Made by a program: the position numbers and the translations under genes. Of a stretch of DNA of 64,000 nucleotides, positions 50,014-58,649 are shown in pieces; position 1 is the stretch's first letter, and each line of letters opens with the position of its first letter. Source of the DNA: Flavobacteriales bacterium (lineage in GTDB: Bacteria; Bacteroidota; Bacteroidia; Flavobacteriales_F; PHOS-HE28); the NCBI GenBank assembly GCA_016721005.1, contig JADKJM010000004.1, positions 310,001 through 374,000 of the forward strand, written 5' to 3'. The notes below the pieces were generated by a model. The model did not search any database, was not told the DNA's origin, and worked only from the letters and a program-made list of their open reading frames with translations.

Positions 50014-52175
50014 TCCTCTACGTCACGTACAACGATCAACCCTCCGGTGTGTACTGGAGCCAGGTCACCGATGTGGTGGACCACCTGAATACGCTTGGTC
50101 CGGATCATGTGCAGCTGGTGGCCTTGATCTCCTTGCGGAACTACTTCCGTTCGCGAAAGGCCATCCGTTCGCGACATCCCCGAGCGATCGTGCTGCCGAT
50201 GGTGCCGCGCGCACACAACTGGCGTGTGAACTGGATCTGGTTGTGGTTGTTGTGCAGGATCAAGCACCCGTCCGGGATCATCGGTCGCGGCATCTTCGCT
50301 TCGGCGCTGGGCCTGCGTATGCGCGACCGCGGACTGGTGGACCAGGTCTGTTTCGATGCCCGTGCCGCGTACGGCGCCGAGTGGCAGGAATACCGCGTGG
50401 TGGATGATGATCGGTTGATCGCCGAATGCGTTGCGCTGGAGAAGGAGGTGGTATCGCAGGTGGATGTGCGGATGGCCGTGAGCAACGCGTTGGTGGATCA
50501 TTGGAGAAAGGAATTCGGCTATCGCGCGCAGCGGCAAGTGGTGATCCCATGCACCTTGGGTCGAAGCCTGCAAGTGGAAGTGGAGCCGGAAACTCATGGC
50601 CTCCGGGCCGGGTTGGGCTGGGGCGCAAGCGATACGGTACTGGTCTACTCCGGTACCTCCGTCGGTTGGCAATCACTCGAGTTGGCAGAGGTTGTGGTAC
50701 GGCCGTGGCTCGCAGCCGACCGGACCCACCGCATGCTGTTCCTCAGTCCGGAACACGCCGTGATCGATACGTTGTGCTCGACCTTCCCGGACCAAGTGGC
50801 CCGCCGCTGGGTGGCTCACCAAGAGGTGAGCGCGCTTCTTCGGGAGTGCGATATCGGCCTGCTCCTTCGCGAGCCGCGCGTTACGAACCGGGTCGCCTCA
50901 CCCACCAAGTTCGCCGAGTATTTGAGCGCCGGTCTCTCCGTGGCCATCAGCGAGGATGTGGGTGACTTCAGTGCCATGGTGCGCGATCGTGGCCTGGGCC
51001 AAGTGGTGCAAGGCGCGAGTGGCTTGATGATGGCCCGCCCCGATCCCAATACGCGCGCCCGTTTGGCGAAAATGGCGCGGCTGCAATTCACGAAAGAGTC
51101 CTTCGATCCCCAGTACAGGACGATCCTTGGTTGCCTGCTCACCGAACCCGTGGTCGCCCCGCCCTCGCCATTCATGGGAGCCGGTGACGATGTGCTCGTC
51201 TCGATCATCGTACCCTCGTTCAACAAGCGCGGCTTCATCGGGGATATGATGCGATCCGTGTTCGCCCAGACCGATGAGCGCTGGGAACTGATCCTCGTGG
51301 ACGACGCCTCCACCGACGGCAGTCCGGCCTATTTGAGGGAGTTCGCCGCGAAGGATGCGCGGGTCACCGTGATCGCGCTGGAGACGAATCAGGGCGCGAA
51401 CCATTGCCGGAATCTGGGGATCGAACGGGCCACCGGGCGCTACATCATCTTCCTCGACGCGGATGATCTCCTCGCACCGCGTTGCGTGGAACGTCGTCTC
51501 GCAGTGATGGAAGGCAGTGGCTTGGATCTTTCGGTGTCCACAATGGAGGTCTTCCGCGAGCGCCCCGGTGATCATGGCCAACGCTGGATCCCGCTCTCGA
51601 TGCAACCGCTCTTCGATTTCTTCCGCCATGATCTCCCATGGCAGACCATGCAACCGATCTGGGATCGCGCGTTCCTGCAACGTTTGGGCGGGTTCGATGC
51701 CGCCTTCAGCCGCCACCAGGATGTGGAGTTGCACACGCGTGCGTTGTTGGTCCCGGGCGTTCATTTCCGGATGCGCGATACCGGGCCCGATTGCCACTAC
51801 CGCATTGCGGAGGAACGCAAGGTCATCGACCCGCGCCGGTTGTTGAAAAGCTTCGCCGAATCCGCGGTGCTCTACCGCAACAAGTTCCTACCGGATGCCA
51901 AGCGACTTGGCCGATCCGCACTGCTGCTCGGGATCATCCACCGGACCTATTTGCAGATCCTGTTGCACACCAAGAGCGGGCGTATCGATCGGGTAGCCTT
52001 GGCGGAGTTGGAAGCGATCCTGTTCAGCCCCGATCAGGGTATGCCCATACCGGCATTCAAGCGCTGGCTGTTCAAACTCGCGCGCTGGTACAACCTGCTA
52101 CGGGTGCGTGTGCCCGGTGTGAACATGCTGGTGTACAAGCTGCTCACTGCGGGTCGCGACAGGACCGATGCTTGA
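50010..52175 (+). CDS. Fused GT4-like and GT2 glycosyltransferase
   Basis: 721 residues from GTG 50010 (overlapping the wecB stop as GTGA). Residues 1-385 are a GT-B type transferase domain (VRMAVSNALVDHWRKEF, QVVIPCTLGRSL, LLREPRVTNRVASPTKFAEY and LSAGLSVAISEDVGDF). From about residue 395 a GT2 domain begins: VSIIVPSFNKRGFIGDMMRS, LILVDDASTDGSPAYLREFA, GRYIIFLDADDLLAPRCVER and FSRHQDVELHTRALL. The two activities in one chain could add two successive sugars. Last gene of the plus-strand run. Confidence 0.9.
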   Translation: MILYVTYNDQPSGVYWSQVTDVVDHLNTLGPDHVQLVALISLRNYFRSRKAIRSRHPRAIVLPMVPRAHNWRVNWIWLWLLCRIKHPSGIIGRGIFASALGLRMRDRGLVDQVCFDARAAYGAEWQEYRVVDDDRLIAECVALEKEVVSQVDVRMAVSNALVDHWRKEFGYRAQRQVVIPCTLGRSLQVEVEPETHGLRAGLGWGASDTVLVYSGTSVGWQSLELAEVVVRPWLAADRTHRMLFLSPEHAVIDTLCSTFPDQVARRWVAHQEVSALLRECDIGLLLREPRVTNRVASPTKFAEYLSAGLSVAISEDVGDFSAMVRDRGLGQVVQGASGLMMARPDPNTRARLAKMARLQFTKESFDPQYRTILGCLLTEPVVAPPSPFMGAGDDVLVSIIVPSFNKRGFIGDMMRSVFAQTDERWELILVDDASTDGSPAYLREFAAKDARVTVIALETNQGANHCRNLGIERATGRYIIFLDADDLLAPRCVERRLAVMEGSGLDLSVSTMEVFRERPGDHGQRWIPLSMQPLFDFFRHDLPWQTMQPIWDRAFLQRLGGFDAAFSRHQDVELHTRALLVPGVHFRMRDTGPDCHYRIAEERKVIDPRRLLKSFAESAVLYRNKFLPDAKRLGRSALLLGIIHRTYLQILLHTKSGRIDRVALAELEAILFSPDQGMPIPAFKRWLFKLARWYNLLRVRVPGVNMLVYKLLTAGRDRTDA

Positions 52176-52261
52176 AGCCACTGTTGACGCGATCACTGCT
52201 GCCATACCGGCTGGCATCCCGAATTTCATGGACCGTTGAAGGGTCCGTTCCATTGCACCGC

Positions 52262-53050
52262 TCAACGCGAATAGCAACATCGGGAGACGGCGAACACCGC
52301 ATCCGTGGCCAACCGTGTTCCGCTGGTGGTGCAGCTCAGGTATCCCACCACGCGCACACTCTGGTCCTCATTGGCAGAACTGTTGGTCCACTCCCAATTC
52401 CCCACCATTGTATAGAGATCGAGTTCCACTCGCCGGGTGCAGGCGGCTGCCCACTCACCCCATGTGCAGAGCCGTCGGTTCTCCAGTGCACAATTCACCG
52501 CGGCTGTGAAGAAGTCGGTAGTGATCCGTTCGGTCTGCTCAATACAGAATTGGTCACCCACCGCCACCATGCCCGCCGGGCACGTCCTGCGCACATGCGT
52601 CGGGCCGTTCAACAATTGAAAGTGGTTTCCCTCGAACACCAAGCTGGCCATGGTGCCTTCGGTCAATTGGTCCCCGAGTAGCGGTACGCCGGGCGAGATC
52701 TCCACGGCATAAGGCCCGAAGCCGTTCACCGTCACACTCACATCGCCCGGTGCTATGGTCGGTGTGCGCACGTTCAATTCGGTCCCGGCGGAAGGCTCTC
52801 CGCTCAACCCGGGCAATTGCACATTCCACTGGATGCCGGTCACGGTAGTGGCGAACCGGTGTCCACCACCTTGTTCAGTGGCTGCGTCCAAAGCATCTCC
52901 CGGATCGCTTGCTGGTGCCAGACCAAGCACCTGACGCTGGGTACCCGAGCTACCCACGAGTTCCACCGGACGGTCCACGCGCACTTGGGCCTGTAACGCG
53001 AATGCACAGAGCGCTTGCGCGATCACGATGAGCGTACTGGGTGTTTTCAT
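52262..53050 (-). CDS. Secreted protein of the tail-fibre-like/FGE-like trio, copy 3
   Basis: 262 residues. Signal peptide (TPSTLIVIAQALCAFALQAQ). N-terminal half: LTEGTMASLVFEGNHFQLLN and VSVTVNGFGPYAVEIS, similar to repeats in phage tail-fibre proteins (see the copy at 53817). C-terminal half: PAGMVAVGDQFCIEQTERIT, RRLCTWGEWAAACTRRVELD, MVGNWEWTNSSANEDQ and SRCCYSR, resembling the formylglycine-generating enzyme/C-type lectin-like fold, with at least six cysteines. No FGE catalytic Cys pair is obvious. Its start overlaps the stop of the next copy (ATGA). Confidence 0.8.
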   Translation of the reverse strand: MKTPSTLIVIAQALCAFALQAQVRVDRPVELVGSSGTQRQVLGLAPASDPGDALDAATEQGGGHRFATTVTGIQWNVQLPGLSGEPSAGTELNVRTPTIAPGDVSVTVNGFGPYAVEISPGVPLLGDQLTEGTMASLVFEGNHFQLLNGPTHVRRTCPAGMVAVGDQFCIEQTERITTDFFTAAVNCALENRRLCTWGEWAAACTRRVELDLYTMVGNWEWTNSSANEDQSVRVVGYLSCTTSGTRLATDAVFAVSRCCYSR

Positions 53051-53820
53051 CGGGGATGGAAGCAACAGCGGGTATCTCCAATTGCGGTCGCGGGCACCCC
53101 GGCGGAGCGTTGGCTCTTGCACGAGGTGCGACCCACCTGGTCCACGGTCTGGGTGTGGTTGGAGGTGTCGTCCATCCATTCCCATTGATCGAACATGCCG
53201 GTGAGCTGGGGCAACACAAGCACGCATGCGGCGTAGTATTCATCCCAGGTACACAGCTTTCCGCCACGCATCGCACAACGGTCCGAAGCGGTAAAGAAGA
53301 GCAGGTTGGACACGGAGGATCGCTCGATGCAGAACCGCTCGGTCACCGCTACGGTATTTGGCGGACAGCCGCGTTCGGCCGCGCTCAAGAGAACGAAATG
53401 CCCCGCCACGTACATCACCTCACATACACTTCCCTGAACGATCTGCCCAACGACCGGCGGCAGCCCATCCGGGCGCTCGAGGGGTAGCGATGCGAGGCCA
53501 TCAACGGATACCAGCAGGTTGCCGTCCATGTTCGCATCAGCCAAGAACCGCAACAGCATACCATCCCGGTACACGGTTGCTGCCGGGGCAGCGGTGAGCG
53601 AAATGGTGTTACCCAGTAGTTGTGCCGTGGTCCAGTGCCATCCTGTGCGCACCGCGCCGTCAAGCGTCACCAAGGCCGTGTTGTTCAACGGGGCACCAAG
53701 CCCAACAACCTGTTGTTCGGAAGCCGGTCCACTGAGCCTGAGGGGCACGTCCAACGTCACTTGCGCACATACTTCACCGGCCAGAGCCAGGACGAGTGCT
53801 ATGGTCAAGATCATTCTCAT
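53047..53820 (-). CDS. Secreted protein of the trio, copy 2
   Basis: 257 residues. Signal peptide (RMILTIALVLALAGEVCAQ). N-terminal region VTLDVPLRLSGPASEQQVVG, LLVSVDGLASLPLERPDG and QGSVCEVMYVAGHFVLLSAA, and the C-terminal PNTVAVTERFCIERSS, KLCTWDEYYAACVLVLPQLT, FDQWEWMDDTSNHTQ and TRCCFHPR. Same layout as the other two copies; cysteine spacing conserved (FCIE, LCTW, ACV, CK, RCC). Coupled to both neighbours by ATGA-type overlaps. Confidence 0.8.
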   Translation of the reverse strand: MRMILTIALVLALAGEVCAQVTLDVPLRLSGPASEQQVVGLGAPLNNTALVTLDGAVRTGWHWTTAQLLGNTISLTAAPAATVYRDGMLLRFLADANMDGNLLVSVDGLASLPLERPDGLPPVVGQIVQGSVCEVMYVAGHFVLLSAAERGCPPNTVAVTERFCIERSSVSNLLFFTASDRCAMRGGKLCTWDEYYAACVLVLPQLTGMFDQWEWMDDTSNHTQTVDQVGRTSCKSQRSAGVPATAIGDTRCCFHPR

Positions 53821-54602
53821 CGCGACATGCAACACCGATATCGTGTAGGCGTGGTGGGCGCTGTATGATGCCCATGCCGACAACCGAAACCAACATTCCC
53901 CGAGCCATCATCACCGTAACCTACCCGCTTGGCGTTGCCGGTGTTGTTCGCAGCACAGTCCACCCACTCATAGTCGGAAACGGTGCCGATGAACCCGGTC
54001 TGTGCCTCGCAGCCATGCACCCATTCCGCGAAGGAGCAAAGCCGTCCGCCGTGGTTGATGCAGTCGTTCATGGCAACAACGAATGAAAGTGGCGAACGGC
54101 TGGAGTCTTCGATGCAATACTCACGCCCACCCACATGGAAGCCCGCAGGGCAGGGGAGCGTGGATGCCCCGATCAATTGGAAATCCAGTCCATCGTACAT
54201 CAAGCGCACCGGTTCACCCGCGTGCAGGTCGGCACTATCCAGCGGCAGGGTACCGTTCTTCAGGATCGATCGCGGACCGATTCCGTTGAGATCGAGGGTG
54301 GGACCGGCGGAACACGTCGAATCAGGCACCAAGGTGATCACCATCCCGGCGGTGTAACCCGAAGGAGCAGGCGTCAGGTTGGCGATCAGGTTTTGGCTGC
54401 CACTGCTCATCGCGAAGGTGGTAGCATTCGCGCGCATGGCGTCCACGCTCATGCCGGCGCCGGGTTCCGTGGGGTCAGCTAGGCCGGTCACCTGCCGCTG
54501 GGCATCCACCGGACCGTTCAATTGCAGGTGTACCGGAACGTCCAATTGCGCTTGTGCGCCGCCGGCAAGGCAAAATCCGGCCGCAAGGATCGCGCTCCTC
54601 AT
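53817..54602 (-). CDS. Secreted protein of the trio, copy 1 (first of operon)
   Basis: 261 residues. Signal peptide (RSAILAAGFCLAGGAQAQ). GYTAGMVITLVPDSTCSAGP, LDLNGIGPRSILKNGTLPLD and HAGEPVRLMYDGLDFQLIG follow the phage tail-fibre pattern nGxG...k.g..pl...dl.aG....l.YdGt.FqL. The C-terminal PAGFHVGGREYCIEDSSRSP, GRLCSFAEWVHGCEAQTGFI, YEWVDCAANNTGNAKRVGYG and YRCCMSR matches the other copies. No promoter box of the type seen elsewhere was found upstream. Confidence 0.8.
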   Translation of the reverse strand: MRSAILAAGFCLAGGAQAQLDVPVHLQLNGPVDAQRQVTGLADPTEPGAGMSVDAMRANATTFAMSSGSQNLIANLTPAPSGYTAGMVITLVPDSTCSAGPTLDLNGIGPRSILKNGTLPLDSADLHAGEPVRLMYDGLDFQLIGASTLPCPAGFHVGGREYCIEDSSRSPLSFVVAMNDCINHGGRLCSFAEWVHGCEAQTGFIGTVSDYEWVDCAANNTGNAKRVGYGDDGSGNVGFGCRHGHHTAPTTPTRYRCCMSR

Positions 54603-54852
54603 GGTCGGTACGGATCGATCCGGCGGCTATCATTTTCGAGTACGGAACTGTCCGAAGCCAGGTCCGGCAGTTCAACTACCGACCCACCGAACGGCCACAT
54701 GAGCGGCCCGACCCGTGCGCACGCTGTGCCAGCCCCTGCGTGGAGGGTTCTGCGGGGAAGCGACATCGGGTGCGCCACCAGCGTGGTACACGACCAAGAA
54801 AGGGCAAGGCCAGAGGCGGAGCGCCGGAACATCGCAGACCAAATTTACCGTT

Positions 54853-55884
54853 TCATCGTGATCCCCGCTCCAGCACAGTGAAGGCGGGATGGGAGCGCTC
54901 CGTTCCAAGAAGCATGGGATACCGATCATGGCCAACGACTCCTCGAACAGCGGGTGGACTTTCCCCGAGTTTGCGGGCGATCATCGCCGTTACTCTGGCA
55001 CCATCCGCCGTGTACAAGTGGTGAAGGTCCGTGTAGGTCCACGCATCACCGTTCGCACTCAGGTCCAGCTGGTCCACCTGCTCGTGTCGGGCGATCAGGT
55101 CGATCAACCGGTTGAAGTGAGGCATCAGTTCGTTCTCCATTTCGAGCATGGCATCGGACACGGGCAAGCGCACCAGGAGCACCCGGCCGTGTGGCTTCAA
55201 GAGATCGATCGTCATCAGCAAAGCCCCGATCCGCGCATTGGATGGTACCGCGTTCGGCAACCGCTCGTTCCGGTACTCCGCGAGTTTTTCGGTCCGCCGA
55301 TGCGCCACGGATGCGGGGTCCATCGGAACGCTCACTTCCAACCAACCGTCCTCATGGAGCAAGAGTCGTTTGTCGTTCGCCCTCGGATCGGGCACCAAGA
55401 TGCCCAACAATGGCTTCGGATACACCGTGAGCAGATACTCGATGTTGGGGTGCATGTTCACGAGATCCATTTTCGCAAGGAAGTTCGCGGACTCCTCGAA
55501 TTCGATGCGGCCCCGTACACGGGTAGCGCTCAGGCTCCATGGATCCACGGCCAGCACGAATACCCCATTCCTTGCCGAGGGTGCCAGCTTCTTCCGGACA
55601 CTGTTCAGGTAGGTAGGTCCGTATTGCGACAGCCCCATGGAGAAGGCATAGTTCATGGTCTGCACATGGATGCCGGCTTCGGCAAGGACACTGTCCAGGA
55701 CGTGCGGCTGGATCCCCTGTGCGGCCCGGGACGTGCCTAACACGAGGCTTGTTGCGGGTGGCGTGGTGAATCGCAGGTAGTATTCGTCCGTGCTGCCGTC
55801 CGCACGGAACAGGATGGCTAGCAAGGCCGCGATAGGGATCACGAGGAAGAGGGCCAACCGGCGGAGGAAGGGCAATGTCTTCAT
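54853..55884 (-). CDS. SGNH-hydrolase-like partner of MBOAT (DltD/AlgX-like)
   Basis: 343 residues. One N-terminal membrane helix (about residues 9-26, LALFLVIPIAALLAILF), then a GxS-type motif SLVLGTSRAAQGI and a C-terminal D-x-x-H motif (YTDLHHLYTADGARVTAMIA). This is the layout of the periplasmic partner that takes the acyl group from the MBOAT channel and transfers it to a polysaccharide. The start overlaps the MBOAT stop (55884) by ATGA. Role in O-acylation is inferred from pairing. Confidence 0.82.
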   Translation of the reverse strand: MKTLPFLRRLALFLVIPIAALLAILFRADGSTDEYYLRFTTPPATSLVLGTSRAAQGIQPHVLDSVLAEAGIHVQTMNYAFSMGLSQYGPTYLNSVRKKLAPSARNGVFVLAVDPWSLSATRVRGRIEFEESANFLAKMDLVNMHPNIEYLLTVYPKPLLGILVPDPRANDKRLLLHEDGWLEVSVPMDPASVAHRRTEKLAEYRNERLPNAVPSNARIGALLMTIDLLKPHGRVLLVRLPVSDAMLEMENELMPHFNRLIDLIARHEQVDQLDLSANGDAWTYTDLHHLYTADGARVTAMIARKLGESPPAVRGVVGHDRYPMLLGTERSHPAFTVLERGSR

Positions 55885-57317
55885 CAGAATTGGAAGTAGA
55901 TGAATTCATGGCCCTGGCCCGTGAAGCGGAAGATCAGGAACAGGACGCCGTAATACAGGGTCCATCGGGCCCATGACCGCCACCTGGCACCGATGTGTTG
56001 CAAACCATAGCTGCCATGCCGCCCGCTCCATTCCACCACCAAGAAGAAAATGAGCAGGGTGATGTACTGCTTGGAGAATTGGTCCGGGACGGAGAACAGC
56101 GAAGGTGAGCACATGCGCACCAGGAGATCGATCGCCTCCTCCACGTTCGCCGAGCGGAAAAACACCCATGCGATCACCACACAACCGAAGGTGAAGAGCA
56201 TTCCCACCAGCTCACGGGCCGATGGCAGCCCCGAGTTGCCCACTGGGGCCGCCACATGCCGCCGGTTGCGTCCGCTGATCAATAGCGGAAGGAAGAACAG
56301 GGCGTGCAGTGCTCCCCATGCCACGAAGGTCCAGTTGGCACCGTGCCAGAACCCACTGACAAGGAAGACGATGAGGGTGTTACGAATGCTAAGTGCCAGA
56401 CCACCGCGGCTTCCACCCAAGGGGATGTACAAGTAGTCCCGGAACCACGTGGAAAGCGAAATGTGCCAGCGCCTCCAGAATTCGGCGATGTCACGGCTGA
56501 AATAGGGGAAGGCGAAGTTCTGCATCAGGTCGAACCCGAAGAGCCGCGCGGTGCCCAAGGCGATATCCGAGTACCCCGAGAAATCGCAGTAGATCTGGAA
56601 GCTGAACAGGACCGCCGCGAACAACAACGTACTTCCACCATGCAGTTCGTAATGGTCGAAGATCGGATCGGCAAGGGTGGCCGCATTGTCCGCGATCACC
56701 ACCTTCTTGAACAGGCCCCAGAGGATCTGCCGGAGGCCATCAACGGCCTTGGCCCTGTCGAAAGAACGGTCCCTTTGGAATTGGGGAAGGAGGTTGATCG
56801 CCCGTTCGATGGGACCGGCGACGAGCTGCGGGAAAAAGCTCACATAGGCGAAGAACTCCACGATATCCTTCGCGGGTTCCAACTGTCGGCGATACACATC
56901 GATGGTGTAGCTCATGGTCTGGAACGTGTAGAAGCTGATGCCTACCGGCAGCACGATATCCAAGTGGGTGAGCGCTAACGGACGGCCGAAGAGCGAGAAC
57001 AGTCCCTCCAGGTTGCCGGCGAAGAAATTGAAGTACTTGAAAGTGCCGAGGATACCCAGGTTCGCGATGATGCTGGTCCAAAGCAACCCTCGGCGGATCC
57101 GGGCCGATCCTGTAGCATGCAACCGAAGGCCCACGATATAGTCCACCAGTGAGCTCAGTACGATCAGCCCTAGGAAACGCGGGTCCCACCAACCATAGAA
57201 AACATAACTCGCAACAAGGAGGAATACGTTCTGTGATCGCCGACGGCGGAACACGAACCAATACCCCAGGAAGACCAGGGGAAGGAAGATCGCGAAATCG
57301 AGCGAATTGAAAAGCAT
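55884..57317 (-). CDS. MBOAT family O-acyltransferase
   Basis: 477 residues, about ten membrane helices. DFAIFLPLVFLGYWFVFRRR start; VLPVGISFYTFQTMSYTIDV (MBOAT core), FFPQLVAGPIERAINLLPQF, FSGYSDIALGTARLFGFDLM, FWRRWHISLSTWFRDYLYIP and LIVFLVSGFWHGANWTFVAW with the catalytic His. This is the AlgI type that moves acetyl groups through the membrane to modify a polysaccharide. It and the SGNH-like gene downstream form a classical pair. Confidence 0.95.
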   Translation of the reverse strand: MLFNSLDFAIFLPLVFLGYWFVFRRRRSQNVFLLVASYVFYGWWDPRFLGLIVLSSLVDYIVGLRLHATGSARIRRGLLWTSIIANLGILGTFKYFNFFAGNLEGLFSLFGRPLALTHLDIVLPVGISFYTFQTMSYTIDVYRRQLEPAKDIVEFFAYVSFFPQLVAGPIERAINLLPQFQRDRSFDRAKAVDGLRQILWGLFKKVVIADNAATLADPIFDHYELHGGSTLLFAAVLFSFQIYCDFSGYSDIALGTARLFGFDLMQNFAFPYFSRDIAEFWRRWHISLSTWFRDYLYIPLGGSRGGLALSIRNTLIVFLVSGFWHGANWTFVAWGALHALFFLPLLISGRNRRHVAAPVGNSGLPSARELVGMLFTFGCVVIAWVFFRSANVEEAIDLLVRMCSPSLFSVPDQFSKQYITLLIFFLVVEWSGRHGSYGLQHIGARWRSWARWTLYYGVLFLIFRFTGQGHEFIYFQF

Positions 57318-57564
57318 TGCGATCTATTCCGCTAGGCTGGTCGACATTGGCACCATACCTGGCCTAGCGCACGGCCTGCAGGATCCATGCGCGATCCTGT
57401 TCCTGTTGATCAATTGTGGTCGAAGGCATGCGAGCGGCCGCAAAGATGCTCCGGAAAAGGTTATGGCGACGAAGGGTCGGCTACATCAACCGCGTCGGTT
57501 CAAGCCATGCGAAATGCGCGGGGGGTGCGGATCCATTGACAAGGTTCCGGAGGTTGTCCGTGGT
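57318..57564. other. Intergenic gap before MBOAT
   Basis: No gene, tRNA or terminator was recognised. It separates the minus-strand GT2 gene from the MBOAT pair. Confidence 0.4.
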
Positions 57565-58500
57565 TCAACGGCCGAACCACTGCCGCACACGGTTCGCCTT
57601 CGCGAAACCGAGCACCCGGTGTAATACGATGTACATCCTGCCCGTAGCGGGTGAAAGTTGGGGGGCGAACCCTTCGGGGAAGATCCTGCGGTAAAGGTCC
57701 GTCGCGTGCTTCGGTGCATACGGATAGAGGGTCCGCAGACTGTCGAAGAGGACTTGCAGGAAGGGGCGCAGATCGCGATCCGGCATGGTGCGCGCCACGT
57801 GGTCGATGATCCGTTCGCGCAGTGCGATGAACCGGATCCATGTCGCATCCATCTGGCTTGTGGAAACGCTTCCGGATGCTTGCAGGTGGATGTGCGTACC
57901 CACTTCGGGATCGAAGGCCACCTGCACTCCCTGTTGCAACAGGCGGAACATCAGGTCGTACTCCTGGCTGCTCTTCATCGCCGCATCCCAGCCACCCACG
58001 GATACAAGCGCGTCGCGCTCCCACAGGTTGGTGGGTGTACCACCGAGTTCGTGGCGCATGAGGTCCAACCACGGATCCCTGTTGTCGGTCACTTGCACAT
58101 CAATGCGCTTCAAGCTTCCATCGGCAGCGTAAGTGTGTGCGCTGCCCACGATCAAACCCGGAAGGTCTTGCTTCTCCAACAGCGCCACTTGGTGCGCGAT
58201 CTTACCCGGGAGCAATTCATCATCCGCGTCCATGAACTGGATGTAACGCCCGGTGGCCACCTTCCAACCCGCATTGCGCGCGGCGCATGCACCGGCGTTC
58301 GCTTGGTGGATCACACGGAAGGGGAAGGGCGATCGTGCAGCGGCGGCTTCCAAGAGCACACGGGTGCCGTCCGTGCTGCCGTCATCCACGGCGATCAGTT
58401 CCAATTCCGGATGGGTCTGCGCGAACAGCGAGTCCAAGCAACGGTCCAGAAAGCGCTCCGCGTTGTGGCAGGGGAGTACGATAGAGACTTGCATGGGCAT
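57565..58500 (-). CDS. Glycosyltransferase family 2
   Basis: 311 residues. VSIVLPCHNAERFLDRCLDS, LIAVDDGSTDGTRVLLEAAA, GACAARNAGWKVATGRYIQF with MDADD, DAAMKSSQEYDLMFRLLQQG. C-terminal half ends LSPATGRMYIVLHRVLGFAK. Related to 47403. ATG at 58500 or 58494. Last gene of the polysaccharide locus. A TACATTCG box lies 13 bases upstream. Confidence 0.92.
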   Translation of the reverse strand: MPMQVSIVLPCHNAERFLDRCLDSLFAQTHPELELIAVDDGSTDGTRVLLEAAAARSPFPFRVIHQANAGACAARNAGWKVATGRYIQFMDADDELLPGKIAHQVALLEKQDLPGLIVGSAHTYAADGSLKRIDVQVTDNRDPWLDLMRHELGGTPTNLWERDALVSVGGWDAAMKSSQEYDLMFRLLQQGVQVAFDPEVGTHIHLQASGSVSTSQMDATWIRFIALRERIIDHVARTMPDRDLRPFLQVLFDSLRTLYPYAPKHATDLYRRIFPEGFAPQLSPATGRMYIVLHRVLGFAKANRVRQWFGR

Positions 58501-58513
58501 CGGGGGAGGCCCG

Positions 58514-58521
58514 CGAATGTA
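58514..58521 (-). promoter_or_regulatory. Putative -7 box TACATTCG for the GT2 gene
   Basis: Matches TAnnTT(T/C)G, 13 bases from the ATG at 58500. Paired with an identical box facing the other way (58621-58628). Confidence 0.4.
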
Positions 58522-58620
58522 GCCGCACCGGGGAAAGGCATCGAGCGCGGGACTCCGCGCGTTGGCAAGAATTAAGACGCTGTTGTGCGCCCCGATCCAG
58601 CCCGTACAAACACGGCTTCC

Positions 58621-58628
58621 TACATTCG
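58621..58628 (+). promoter_or_regulatory. Putative -7 box TACATTCG for the FKBP gene
   Basis: Matches TAnnTT(T/C)G, 21 bases from the ATG at 58650. Confidence 0.4.
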
Positions 58629-58649
58629 CCGCCCATCATTCAACCGCAC

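Noticed and set aside
52230..52246. Terminator between converging genes
   Set aside because: Only a 5-bp stem (ggacc/ggtcc) with no T run.
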